From: Tribonema minus
Lineage: Eukaryota > Sar > Xanthophyceae > Tribonematales > Tribonemataceae
Assembly: GCA_017506865.1 (NCBI GenBank)
Contig: JAFCMP010000115.1
Span: 124,001-188,000, forward strand
Direction of reading: 5' to 3'
Length of the DNA: 64,000 nt
Shown: in pieces, positions 33,823-43,582 of the stretch
Layout: each line of letters opens with the position of its first letter
Position numbering within the stretch: the first letter of the stretch is position 1
Notes under the pieces: model-generated
What the model was told of the DNA's origin: nothing
Databases searched by the model: none
What the model saw: only the letters and a program-made list of their open reading frames with translations
Position numbers and translations under genes: made by a program

Positions 33823-36120
33823 ACATCGCGTCTGTATGATGGCAGTATTGTTTGCGCTACCAGTAGCAGAGTGTTGTGCGTGTATGGATGCGAGGCAGCT
33901 GGTGTCTGCAAGTGCTGGCCACTGGTGAGTTTGCGTCGCATTGCAGTGTCTAGGTGAAATGCAATGCATTCCGCACCAATGCTTGACTGTGAGTGCCTTG
34001 CATCCTCATTGTGCTGCAGCATTTGCGGCTTTTGTCGCTCTTCGCATTGCTCTGTTCTGCGATCCTTGTCCTCAACTCCTTGAGAGTGCCCATGTAGGGT
34101 GTGCCATTGTACACAGTGTATGACCGAGTCCACAAAGATGTCTGTGACCAGTTCAGCAAGAAGTCCCCGGTTGGTTGGCTGGGAATGTGCTGAGCAAGGC
34201 TGCTGTACAAGCAACCACAAAGTCAGGTCATGCTACAGGAGAGCAAGCTGCCTCTTTGCGCACAACTGAATGCATCCCTACAAAGATCTTGACCGCAGTG
34301 AATCCATCATGAGGGCCTACACCGCCTGCACATGCTGTCAATGACCACATCTGGCCACTATGAAGGCCGCGGTTACTGCCCTCTGCTGCTGCAGTTTACC
34401 TTGAAAATTCAGCTTTTAATTGTTTCACTCACCAGCTTTCAAATAGCAAGCTGCGCCGATGGCTCCCAGGTTCTAATGACGAAAGTGTTGGGCATGCCAT
34501 TTACAGAAGCATGAGCTACACTTGTCTGGCGCATACAGTAGCAGATGCATGGTACGGCATCCTGTCATATCTAGCCGCCAGAATTGCATGACGAGGCACA
34601 AGCGCATGGCCTGAAGTGCTCCATATCTGCCAATGATAGCGAGCTGACCGTAATGCACCCAGAGCGTGAATGATGTCTACCTTGAGCCTGATGCAAATTC
34701 AAAACTCTTTGCATGGCTACACCGTTCGAGGCATCATTTGGCTTGTATTGCAGACATTTTTCCAGGTTTTGACAACTGGTCATGACTCACACAGAAAGAT
34801 GCATTGGCACTCGTGAGTTCATCAGCAATTGATTGCATCACATTGTTGGCCTGCGTCAGCCCCCCTCACTGAGCCTTCAGTGGCAACGTGCATTAAAAAA
34901 CCCAAGCCATCAACAACCTTCATCATCAGAGGCTGCCATCCCGACTCTTTGATCATTATGGCAGCCATACAGTCCTGACCGTTGCGCCCCGCATCCTTGC
35001 TTTCCAGTCTCCAACGCTGATGACCAGGAGCACCTGGCACGCCATCTGTTGTCATCGTACACCATTGAACGGATAACCTCCTACCTCTACCTGTCCTACG
35101 TGCTGCGAGTCATGTGAAACATGGCCATTCCTGTAGAACGTGCTCATCGTAATTCGACATACTTAGACTTTGTCACAACGGTTGTGGTATTGCCTTCATG
35201 GAAGAATGTGCCTACAGCGCTGCCCATTAAATGTTGCAAGCTGCCATACTCTCTGCAATCCACAAAGTCGTAGCCCTGCGTCCCTTGCTCACAGATCTGC
35301 GCTCGTTGCCTCGAGCGTGCCTGCGTAGCAGAAGGGTGGTGTTGACACGGTCATGATTACGTGTCTGACATCGGGTCTACTCATGGATGGCAGTGGCTAA
35401 GAAAACAACAACGTGGCATGTGACAGTTGACGAAGTGGCTGCATAGGCTGCAGTAGCCACTGCTGTCTTAATTATGACCTGAATTTCAAGCACATACAAT
35501 ATATAGAAGTAGGCATTAGCCAACCTGTCGTACAGCAAGCTTGATACTTGCCAAATGGCATGTTGCGAGCTGTGGCACGCGGCTGTGGCAGCCAGGATTT
35601 GAGCAGCAATAGTACAATGCGGCGCATGAAACTGACATACATACAGTGCTCAGAATGCTCACTGCGATAAACACATCCAAAACTAATTGGCTTGCGCAAA
35701 TGTACATTTATGCAGGCATTGGACGACGATAAAATTCTGAAGAAGAGTTAATGTGCTATGTGATTCTCGCTTAGGGCGCAAAAAGGCCCAGATGCTAGAT
35801 GTCCAGCTTGCCAAAAATCTACATGTGTCTTGTGAAAACTTACTTGACAAGTGTCTAGAGCGTATTGATCATTTCCTTCAGGCGGGCTCTACGCTTCACA
35901 ACAGCTGTCACGTCCTGGCATTGATCTCTTACCTAATCTGCTGTCACAGATATGGCTAACATGGGTGGCTCACCTCATCAGGGGAAGACCTGGTGCGGCT
36001 CAAACATGCTGGCACGCTGGCGTCCCAGTCCCTCTAAATGCAGGGCAAATGCCACCTTCCCACACAGCTCTGGAGACGTCGTCTACCGTTGTGGATGCAG
36101 TCATATTGCAGGCGGCACAT
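33823..36120. other. AT-richer gene-poor stretch
   Basis: Contains the family A copy at 35760-35838. Several minus-strand open frames (for example 34822-35055, with WQPLMMKVVDGLGFLMH) have peptide-like stretches but no recognised family; they could be decayed transposase. Confidence 0.35.
35760..35838 (-). repeat. Repeat family A, copy 5 (minus, diverged)
   Basis: ATTCTCGCTTAGGGCG, CAAAAAGGCCCAGATG and ATCTACATGTGTC in reverse orientation; the AATAAAAAGTAC end is missing. Confidence 0.7.
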
Positions 36121-36122
36121 GA

Positions 36123-36557
36123 ATGAGAGGTTGCACGAGTATGACATGGGATGACTGGGCAGCAATGAACGATGCGCTGCTTGAACGTTCAACCTTCACA
36201 AACAGCACCAGCGGCACCAGCAGGGATACGCTAGGCTGGGCTGCGAGCCTGTTGAGCTGGCGGCATTCAACGGGATTCATGTTCACACCAAACATGTTGA
36301 CACCATTACATGATGTCGCAATCATTATGATATACATGACGCCCACACATCAGGGTGTGGCAAGTGGACTAGCCCACATGCTATTTTTTTATGCACATCT
36401 GCCTCGCTACCCAGGGCGCCACAGGCATGCAGAAAAAGCCGCTGCAGCACAGCCAATCTCTACACAAATGACCAGTCTTTCCAGCTTCAACACCGCAAGA
36501 TTTCTGCCTGTGGGGCAGCGTGATCTTTTTCATTCAGTCGCCCTTGTAGTACAATGA
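36123..36557 (+). CDS. Hypothetical open frame
   Basis: A 144-residue frame, ATG context weak, with MTWDDWAAMNDALLERSTF and a hydrophobic HDVAIIMIYM stretch. No domain recognised, no codon bias and no splice evidence. Included only because its length exceeds local chance frames. Confidence 0.15.
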   Translation: MRGCTSMTWDDWAAMNDALLERSTFTNSTSGTSRDTLGWAASLLSWRHSTGFMFTPNMLTPLHDVAIIMIYMTPTHQGVASGLAHMLFFYAHLPRYPGRHRHAEKAAAAQPISTQMTSLSSFNTARFLPVGQRDLFHSVALVVQ

Positions 36558-36747
36558 TCCCTTTGAGGTTCCGAATCATCAAACTGTCCTTCGGCTAGTT
36601 TGACTTCCAGCAGAGCATGCACGTGACGCCTGGCTGCTTAGTGCTACAATTGTTGAGAATCAATCAGGTGTGCCGGAAGCATGACACCCAGCTGAACCTC
36701 CGCTAGCCGTCCCATGAGGATCAAGCCTGTGCGTCAATGGTACGCAG

Positions 36748-36846
36748 ATATGGAAGCCTTTGCTTGAGGCAAGCGGTCCTAGCAGTGCCCCTATTCCGCC
36801 TTTGCTGGAGGCAAGCGGCCCTAGAGGTGCCCATTTTCTGCTATAC
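36748..36846. repeat. Tandem duplication of about 48 bp
   Basis: CCTTTGCTTGAGGCAAGCGG then TCCTAGCAGTGCCC (about 36757-36790), repeated as CCTTTGCTGGAGGCAAGCGG then CCCTAGAGGTGCCC (about 36801-36834). Confidence 0.85.
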
Positions 36847-37212
36847 ATACATCAGCACTGCGTAAAGCATCACTGTGCACAACTCATGACCCACAGTTTC
36901 CACAATGGCGTCCTGGCCCTGCGCACACACCTGCTACAGTAGTAGTACCTCTACGTAAACATACTCTTGACCCAGCATTGCGGTTTCTAGCCTAAATTAG
37001 TGCTGCCGCTTAGCATTTCCATGAGTCTGCACCAGTGAGGTGTCGGTCTGAACTTGGATTGAAAGCTGAATTTGATGTTCACAAAGTTGCGCTTGAGATG
37101 ACATGCAATTCTGTGCTTCAGAGTATGCCGCTATTGCAAGCCCATTTTGTAGTAAAGCAGTACTTCAGATGAAAATCGATTCTAATGGCGGCGCATCAAC
37201 GCGGACTCACCT

Positions 37213-37617
37213 TCACCTCAAAAGCCCCATCCATCTGCCACCAGCGACCATGCAGGAGTTTGTTGATCATCTCCGGCGTCAGACCCGCCCAAGCTACTGC
37301 TGTCCCTTGCTGCTTCGGCGGCTGAGCCCCCGCTGCGCAGCTTCATCGATGAGCCACTTCATCAAATTGGTCACAGATTCCGCGTGTGTGGCGCCCTTGC
37401 TCGCAGGTGCACTCTCCAAACCGAGAGCCTCATGGACGGCGGCAGGATCCCCCACTTGCACTACCATGCCAAGGTTGTCCCTGCACAGGTTGCGCGCCAT
37501 CTCTTCCGCGAACTTGACAGCATCCGGAGACAGTTTCTGCACCACATCCGGGTTAAAACAGGCAACGCCCTCCACACCGCTGTTGGCACGCGTGCTGTGC
37601 TGTGCGGCGGCGGACAT
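37213..37617 (-). CDS. Unidentified minus-strand gene, two coding pieces
   Basis: From ATG 37617 the frame encodes MSAAAQHSTRANSGVEGVAC, then LSPDAVKFAEEMARNLCRDN, then AHAESVTNLMKWLIDEA-like helical sequence and SRRSSKGQQ before a stop at 37294. In another frame the next stretch reads AWAGLTPEMINKLLHGRWWQ then MDGAFEVK and ends exactly at a consensus donor GTGAGT (exon end 37213). Both pieces look genuinely coding with high GC3. A small undetected intron, an alternative acceptor (TGCGCAG) or a single indel would join them. A TTTTCAG lies just upstream of the ATG, so a 5' UTR intron is possible. No family recognised; further exons should lie below 37200. Confidence 0.4.
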
Positions 37618-38554
37618 GGCGCTGAAAAGAGGATGGACAGAATAAACAGAACTTCATCTTTGAAGTTGACGCATCTTCGGAAGTAACCTTGAAGTTGTGC
37701 CCTTTCGACAGGAAAAACGGTGTCGCACTTCGTTCATCAGCAAGCTTGACGTGCAGTGCAGAGAGCCTACGCAACGAGAGTGCGCGGGGCGTCTGGTCCC
37801 GCACAGCGTCGCCACGACCGCTCGGAGGAGAGCGCGAGGAGCCCCACGACGACTCATTCAGCAATATCACCTCAGAAAATAGAGCGGGTGTGAGCTCAGT
37901 CGTGGTGGCCGTGAGCACGATGGCACACGAATCAGGAGGCTCGGCGCACAGGGTCTTCTCCTTGTGATTGCTGGGGCCCACGACCAAGCCTGCCTTCTGC
38001 GAGCAGACGAGGTCGGTCGCTTTGTCTGAACGTGGTCTGCTTCAGAATCGGACCGAGGCAAGGCGTTCAACAGGCGACCGGTGGCGGCGGCTAGAGAGCC
38101 AGTAGCCTAGCGGTGCTTACACCCTCCCGTACGTGCAGGAGCGCGTGCCGGGGTCGTCAGCTGACTCGACTTCAGGCGTTTGCGTATGCCGGGAGGATAC
38201 CATCTAGCTGCCCTCGGCGGCTCCCCTGGCCCGGGCGATTATCCCGCCCAGAATCTGGGTGAGTGCCTTAGTACGCAGGATCACGTTCACTGACATAGAC
38301 TGCCAGGATTCAAGAGGCGTTCTTTTCTGCCTGCCAGCGGCCCCTACAGTTGAAAGGGCTGGGCGGGACGGTACTACGTGCGCTTCCCAGCTCTTCTGCA
38401 TCGCAGCGGGGCCTGTGCAGCCAGAGCCGAAACGACACCCCTCAGGGAGCTTTGCACTGGCAGTGGTCTGCAAACTTAGGGTGACAGTTTGCGAGGAAGA
38501 CACGTTCTACAGGCAGTGTCTCGGCTGCGTGTTTTCCTCCAGTGCGGTGGGGGC

Positions 38555-39370
38555 TTCGCGCCTGTCCCCTCTCCCCGTGCTGGGTCACTGATGGGTCCGC
38601 CGTGTATCCTTGCATACTTAGGCCGTTATTTTCCTCTGCGATGGTCTCACCTTGACGTGGTGCAGGGGCTTCAGCACTGAGTATTGCCAACTCTTGTGCT
38701 GACCAAGATAGACCTGAGTATGACCGCAGGTTATTGGTCATCAGTAATAAACTGTGAGGACTGTGCATCCATTTGAAGGGTAGCGATTTGGAGGCAGGTA
38801 CTGGTCGGTGATGAGGACTGATGCTCACGGTCACACTGCCTAGTGCTGGCACAAACATGGCGCTGCATCTTGCCAACCACAGCAGGACAAGCAAGGTGCG
38901 TACATGCTGGATTAGTCGTACACCTATGCTACATGACAGCTGCGTCATTTTCACCAATGCAGAAGGCGTCTTCATGTCCTACGGTACACAGGCGAAAGCG
39001 CAGACGATCTAACGCCTTGACGTATGTGTTGACGTCTTTGGTGCCGGTGAGTTTGAAGCAAGCAGGTTTCCTAGCGCAGGTATACGTCGGTCTGCTATCC
39101 TCTGCGCACGTTGCCTGTCCTGTGCGTTTGGCTGATGGTGTCTCGTTGTTGGTGCCGGCACCACACAGCGATGGCCCTGCATCTTGGTCATGTCTGTCGA
39201 CCATTTCCTGCCCTCAAATCGCCACGCTTTTAAGAATGCACGGTCCACACAGTTTTCTTTACCCATGACACATAATCAGCGGTTGCTCAATATAGTCTTT
39301 TGGTTCGTAAATAGAATTGTACTACACCCCGACCCTTGTCTCTTCTCCGTTGCAAGTGCCCGTATCTGAT
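38555..39370. repeat. Direct duplication of about 0.8 kb, copy 1
   Basis: Corresponds to 39385-40165 with an offset near 826 bp. Shared landmarks in order: CTCTCCCCGTGCTG, GGTCTCACCTTG, GTGCAGGGGCTTCAGCAC, GGTTATTGGTCATC, GAGGACTGTGCATCC, GTGCTGGCAC, a GACAGCTGC block, and GTTGCAAGTGCC at the end. Divergence looks like 25-30%. Confidence 0.8.
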
Positions 39371-39384
39371 GCCATGGACGCTGT

Positions 39385-40165
39385 CTGCATGTCCCCTCCC
39401 TCTCCCCGTGCTGACCCACTGATGTGTGTCTGTCACGTATCCCTGCCCACTGGGTAGGCCTTCTTTTCCCCTGCAAAGGTCTCACCTTGTCGCGGTGCAG
39501 GGGCTTCAGCACCGAGCCTTGCCAACTCGGTGCTGACCAAGCCAGACCTGACGATGACCGCCGGTTATTGGTCATCGCGAATGACTGCGAGGACTGTGCA
39601 TCCGCTGGAAGCGTCGCGATTCGGGGGTGGCAGGTAACTGGCAGTGACTGCTGAGGGTCACGGCCACTGCTGTGTAGTGCTGGCACGTACAGCAAGCCAC
39701 TCTCGACCAACCACACCAGGATGAGCATCTTGACCGGTGGGTCAATGTACACGTGCGCTGTGACAGCTGCATAGGACTCGCCAACGCAGGAGGCTTCAAC
39801 ACGGTTTACGGCACACAGGTGATAGCTCACGTGGTGCAGTCCAGGTTGAGCTCTGCCGCCTTGATGTGTGTATTGTTGAAGCCTTTTGTGTTGGTGGGTC
39901 CTTTGCAGCCGGCATAGCGCACATGTACGCTGATCCACTGCGCGCCGATGCTCATCCTGTGTAGTACGCTGAGTGTGGGTTGTGGTTGGTGTCAGCATTA
40001 CGCAGTGATGGCCCTGTGTCTTGGCTGTCTCCGCCATTCACCTGGCGCCTCCAAATCGCGTTTTTCACCGATGACGGATGACCAGCGGTTACTCAGTTTT
40101 CTGTTGGTTTCACAATGTACACTTGTTGTCTTTTGTTGTTGTTGCAAGTGCCTGTGTTCAATGTA
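39385..40165. repeat. Direct duplication of about 0.8 kb, copy 2
   Basis: Partner of 38555-39370. Both copies hold a long minus-strand open frame (177 and 253 codons) in which segments such as MTNNLRSYSGLSWSA and MTNNRRSSSGLAWSA align. Either a coding remnant or a non-coding repeat is possible; indels between copies are not multiples of three throughout, which argues against current coding. Confidence 0.75.
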
Positions 40166-40564
40166 TGCAGTTTGCAATTCGACTTGCGTGTGCCTGAAAT
40201 GGCCAAGCGTTCATTGAATTTCGTCTCTGACTGCGTCTCACTTGCTGATTGTCTTGAGGCGTGTGCTGGTTCTAGTCTACATACTCGAAGCCACCTGGTG
40301 TTTTTAAACACCACCCTTCTGCAAGAAGTTTGCCATCAGCTGCTATATGCAACGCGATTTTGTGTGCTTGACTTGCGCTCGTTGAGCACTGCCTTCACTT
40401 GTAAGTTTGTGAAACAAGATCTGATGTTATGCACGTACTTGCCAGTAGGCAATGAAGGGATTTGCTGCGCTGGTGGCTTCCATTTTCTAAATCGAGGAAG
40501 TTCGGACTCTCGCTGGTGCTGCACACTGTGCTTGGCTGCTGTTTGGAGGCGTTTTCCGTTGTGA
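40115..40564 (+). CDS. Hypothetical Cys/Leu-rich open frame
   Basis: A 149-codon frame; from MAKRSLNFVSDCVSLADCLE onward it looks peptide-like, with TAFTCKFVKQDLMLCTYLPV near the end. It begins inside the second copy of the 0.8-kb duplication. GC content is lower than for the supported exons. It might be an exon of the gene with the splice-bounded exon at 40666, 100 bp downstream; no family recognised. Confidence 0.25.
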   Translation: MYTCCLLLLLQVPVFNVCSLQFDLRVPEMAKRSLNFVSDCVSLADCLEACAGSSLHTRSHLVFLNTTLLQEVCHQLLYATRFCVLDLRSLSTAFTCKFVKQDLMLCTYLPVGNEGICCAGGFHFLNRGSSDSRWCCTLCLAAVWRRFPL

Positions 40565-40665
40565 ACGCCTTGGTGGTGTACTCAGTTATTGCACCATGTT
40601 TGACGTGATGATGTCAGCCGCACAACGGGTTTCGCCTTGTGATGACATTTTTTCTCTGTTTGCAG

Positions 40666-40772
40666 CCTGCAAAGTCCCGGCTGGAGTGGTCGTGCAAAGC
40701 CCTGGCTGAGTCCCTAGCCTCCTTCCGCTTAATGCGCATTTCGCTTAAGCTCCTGCAGTGGCTACATCAGAG
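40666..40772 (+). CDS. Splice-bounded internal exon of an unidentified gene
   Basis: A TTTGCAG acceptor and a consensus AG|GTAAGT donor bound 107 bp that are open only in the frame PAKSRLEWSCKALAESLASF then RLMRISLKLLQWLHQR, ending in phase 2. The peptide is an amphipathic-helix-like stretch. Neighbouring exons are not firmly identified. The donor runs straight into TTAGGG-type sequence (40778-40790), so the intron start carries a telomere-like word. Confidence 0.45.
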
Positions 40773-40967
40773 GTAAGTAGGGTTAGGGTTGAGCACTGAT
40801 CGCCTCCGCGCAGCACGTGCGCTTTGCATTGAGCTCGACTGCTGCTCCCACACTAAACTGTCGATTTGCTCACATGATGACCCGATCTGAGAATAATGCT
40901 GACATCGAGTGACTTGCTGGCTAAATCACATCAAATTTATGGTCGCTTCATTCTAAGAAAGCTCTGC

Positions 40968-40990
40968 AGTACTTTTTATTAATTCTCTGC
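40968..40990 (-). repeat. Repeat family A, copy 6 (end only)
   Basis: GTACTTTTTATTAATTCTC, the terminal 19 bases of the family in reverse orientation. Confidence 0.7.
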
Positions 40991-41225
40991 AGTACTTCAA
41001 TGATGCAGGGTGATGCGCTTGGGGTGAAACCTTGTCGTGCACCAGCTTTGCACTCACTCCACCCCTCTTTTGCTATTTGCACTCAACGATCCCCCCAGGT
41101 GCCGCGTATGATTGGCCAGCACACCGCGGGGGGGGACATGCCTCATCATGCACCAAGATCGCATCCAGAATCTACGTGGCAAGATCGCTAACTTCTTGGA
41201 TATTCAGCATGTACCATTCAGGTGC

Positions 41226-41270
41226 AAGGGCTTTTTCGCGCCCTCAGCGAGAATAAATAATAAAGTACAC
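41226..41270 (+). repeat. Repeat family A, copy 7 (3' part)
   Basis: GGGCTTTTTCGCGCCC, CAGCGAGAATAAATAA and TAAAGTACACA, followed directly by ATGGAG at 41272. The AATAAATAATAAA stretch differs from the other copies. Confidence 0.85.
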
Positions 41271-41271
41271 A

Positions 41272-41526
41272 ATGGAGCAGGGGCGGAAGCTGCTGGAAGC
41301 TGTGGCGACGGAGTATGCCAGCAGGATGTCAGTGCCCGGAGGAGCGCGCCCTAAAGCTCTCAAGGGCATCGCCCTGGCATGCTTACGCTCGGCACTGTCG
41401 GCAGCGCTCCACATGGCGTACTCTGGCCGTGTCATGACACACATGGCAGAATCCAGGGGGGGGGGGCACATGGAGGAGGACGTAGGGGAGGACCCCGAGA
41501 TGCCATTTGGCGGCGGCGGCGTTTGA
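41272..41526 (+). CDS. Small helical protein frame directly after a family A repeat
   Basis: An 84-residue frame, MEQGRKLLEAVATEYASRMS, a helical middle (LKGIALACLRSALSAAL) and an acidic, Gly-rich tail (EEDVGEDPEMPFGGGGV). GC3 is high and the frame is peptide-like. ATG 41272 is the first in frame and follows the repeat's AAAGTACACA end, as does another ATGGAG frame at 41643. Whether this is an autonomous gene or an exon of a longer one spanning 40.7-42.4 kb is open. No family recognised. Confidence 0.4.
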   Translation: MEQGRKLLEAVATEYASRMSVPGGARPKALKGIALACLRSALSAALHMAYSGRVMTHMAESRGGGHMEEDVGEDPEMPFGGGGV

Positions 41527-41539
41527 GTGGTTGTCGTTG

Positions 41540-41642
41540 CGACACTTTCAGACTGTCATACAACATGTAGATTCCTTACAGCTAGATGCCAATCATCTGG
41601 GCTTTTTCGCGCCCTGAGCGAGAATCAATAAAAAGTACACAA
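41540..41642 (+). repeat. Repeat family A, copy 8
   Basis: Near-full copy, almost identical to copy 3 (GCGACACTTTCAGACTGTCA, ACATGTAGATTCCTTACAGC, GGGCTTTTTCGCGCCC, AATCAATAAAAAGTAC), followed by ACAATGGAGTC. Confidence 0.9.
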
Positions 41643-42041
41643 TGGAGTCTGCGTGGAGCTGGGTGGCCCTAAGACGGGTCTGTCTGTGGAGGGACAGTCT
41701 TGTCGGCGGGCGTCAACGGTTCGCGAGCGAGCGCAAGCGAGCGCGCGCCGTGCGCACGCCTTCTACTTCGTGCGAGGCCTAAGGGAGGTGAACCAAGTTC
41801 AAGTATGTTTGTGCGCAAAAGTTGAACTTCGAAACTGAAACCACTTTTGCCCAGAAGCGAGCGCAATGTCGGCGACAGTGGCAGCAGCAGTACGAGCGAG
41901 GCGCAGTATCGGCGACAGTGGCAGCAGCAGTAGCAGTAACAGCTGCAGCGAGCAGCAGCAGCACTTCCGCATCCAGCAAGGTCGGGTTTTGGCGAGTATT
42001 TTTTGTGACAGGGCAGCTCCCGACAAGGATGAGCGATGTGA

Positions 42042-42377
42042 TTGAGCGATCTGAAGTGGATGCTGCTGGTGGCCACACACATCATGGACCAAGCTCGGGA
42101 GGAGCAGGCGATACTGCTGGACTTTGTGAATTGGGTCGTCTGGCTCAGCGTTTGTGTGGCGGTATGGCAATCGTGGGTGCTGTCTTGTGTGCTATTCAGC
42201 AAGTCCGTATTTCGCAGGTATCAACCATTCAGCAAAATGCCGTTCGTCAAGGTCGGATTCGATGCCTCAAACATGGAGCGTGTGATTCAACACATCACGG
42301 CCAAGAGGGACACGGGCTTCGCCGCCCCCAACAAGAACGCTCCCAAGCGCGTACGTGGCAACGTGTTTGACGGCTGA
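42042..42377 (+). CDS. C-terminal exon region of a protein with a hydrophobic segment
   Basis: Frame ending with TGA at 42375-42377: WMLLVATHIMDQAREEQAIL, hydrophobic VNWVVWLSVCVAVWQSWVL, then MPFVKVGFDASNMERVIQHI and a basic tail KNAPKRVRGNVFDG. GC3 is high in this frame and not in the overlapping 182-codon frame starting at 41822, whose Ser/Ala/Gln run comes from a (GCAGCA)n tract. The first in-frame ATG is 42060, but upstream splicing is likely. It may belong with the exons at 40666 and 41272. No family recognised. Confidence 0.35.
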   Translation: MSDLKWMLLVATHIMDQAREEQAILLDFVNWVVWLSVCVAVWQSWVLSCVLFSKSVFRRYQPFSKMPFVKVGFDASNMERVIQHITAKRDTGFAAPNKNAPKRVRGNVFDG

Positions 42378-42782
42378 GGCGTCCTTCATGTCAGCCGCGT
42401 TGCGCGTCTGTCACGGGCGTTGCATGGACTCACTGGCGGTAGCCCTGCCAACCAGCCGCAGCCAGTTGCGTGCCCTGCTGCATGGGCCTCAACCCACTAC
42501 ACCTGCAGCGTTTCTGCATATTTGTTGCGTTCCGCATGAATGTATGCTGTTGCCCATGGTCTGCGGTCCCCCTCTCTCTTTCGTATCCCCCTTCACCGTC
42601 ACAGTGCTGCGCCGTAACTTTACAGTCATGTTCTACGTCATCGTTGCTTGAACATCCGCATGCGCGCATCTCTGCCTGTTGGTGCTGTGCGTCGAGTCGC
42701 CGTACCCCGCTCGGTGCTATGCCCACAACCCACGAATATGCACTACCTCAAACCCTCGTTGATTGACCAAAGGTTATCACCC

Positions 42783-42905
42783 CTCATCTACACCCCGAAT
42801 TACCGCATGGCTGGCCCTACATGCATTTGAATTTCATGGTATCATCTACACCCCGAATGCGCATTCACCATGGCTTGCCCTACTTGCATTAGGGTTTCAT
42901 GGTAT
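42783..42905. repeat. Tandem duplication of about 62 bp
   Basis: Two units each starting CATCTACACCCCGAAT and ending TTTCATGGTAT (about 42783-42843 and 42844-42905), about 85% alike. Confidence 0.85.
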
Positions 42906-42961
42906 GACGCACGCCGCCGTAGATTCATTCCCTTGTAGCTTTGTTCAGTATCCCTGCTAGT

Positions 42962-43352
42962 GTGTGGGGGACAGTCGCTTGCGGGTGCTTTGTTGGGGGT
43001 GATGTGGGGGGCCGGGGTGTGGCGTGCAAGCTTTGCATGCTACATCCAAGAGTGAAAACAAGGCGACACACCTACAACATGGCATTTCCACAGCCACAAG
43101 TGGAATATAATAAAAGTACACACACAAAGAGTACACTTGCGAAGCGAAATTAATAAAAGTACACTCACGTGGGGGACAATCGCTTGCGGGTGCTTTGTTG
43201 GGGGTGATGTGGGGGGCGGGGTGTGGCGTGCAAGCTTTGCATGCTACATCCAAGAGTGAGAACAAGGCGACACACCTGCAACATGGCATTTCCACAGCCA
43301 CAAGTGGAATATAATAAGAGTACACCCTGAGCGAGAATTAATAAAAAGTACA
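42962..43352 (+). repeat. Two tandem units of about 205 bp upstream of SHMT, ending in family A-like tails
   Basis: Unit 1 begins about 42962 (GGGGGACAGTCGCTTGCGGG) and unit 2 at about 43171 (GGGGGACAATCGCTTGCGGG). Both contain GTGGCGTGCAAGCTTTGCAT, AACAAGGCGACACACC and CCACAAGTGGAATATAATAA, and then run into AATAAAAGTACAC-type ends. Unit 2 ends in a family A tail (CCTGAGCGAGAATTAATAAA then AAGTAC, 43327-43351), copy 9 of that family. CACAAGTGG/CCAC-type palindromes and TATAATAA could act as promoter elements for the gene 230 bp downstream, but this is inference. Confidence 0.8.
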
Positions 43353-43582
43353 CTCACACCTATCCATCCACCTCCACCCTGCTCCTCACTGACCAACTTC
43401 AATGAATTCATCGCTAATAGCAGTCCATCCCCCTCGACGTTGGTGATTGGCTGCATGGTGAGGAACGTGCCAGCGGTGTGGCCTGAAAAAACCTGATATT
43501 ACACTGCAGAGCGAGCAACCCGGTCACTCCACTGCTTCTGGAAGAGGTCACTCCACGTATCGCCAGCACCGACAGCTCGACC

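Noticed and set aside
34571..35055. Possible transposase fragment on the minus strand
   Set aside because: Peptide-like words but no catalytic motif or recognised family; frames change with no pattern.
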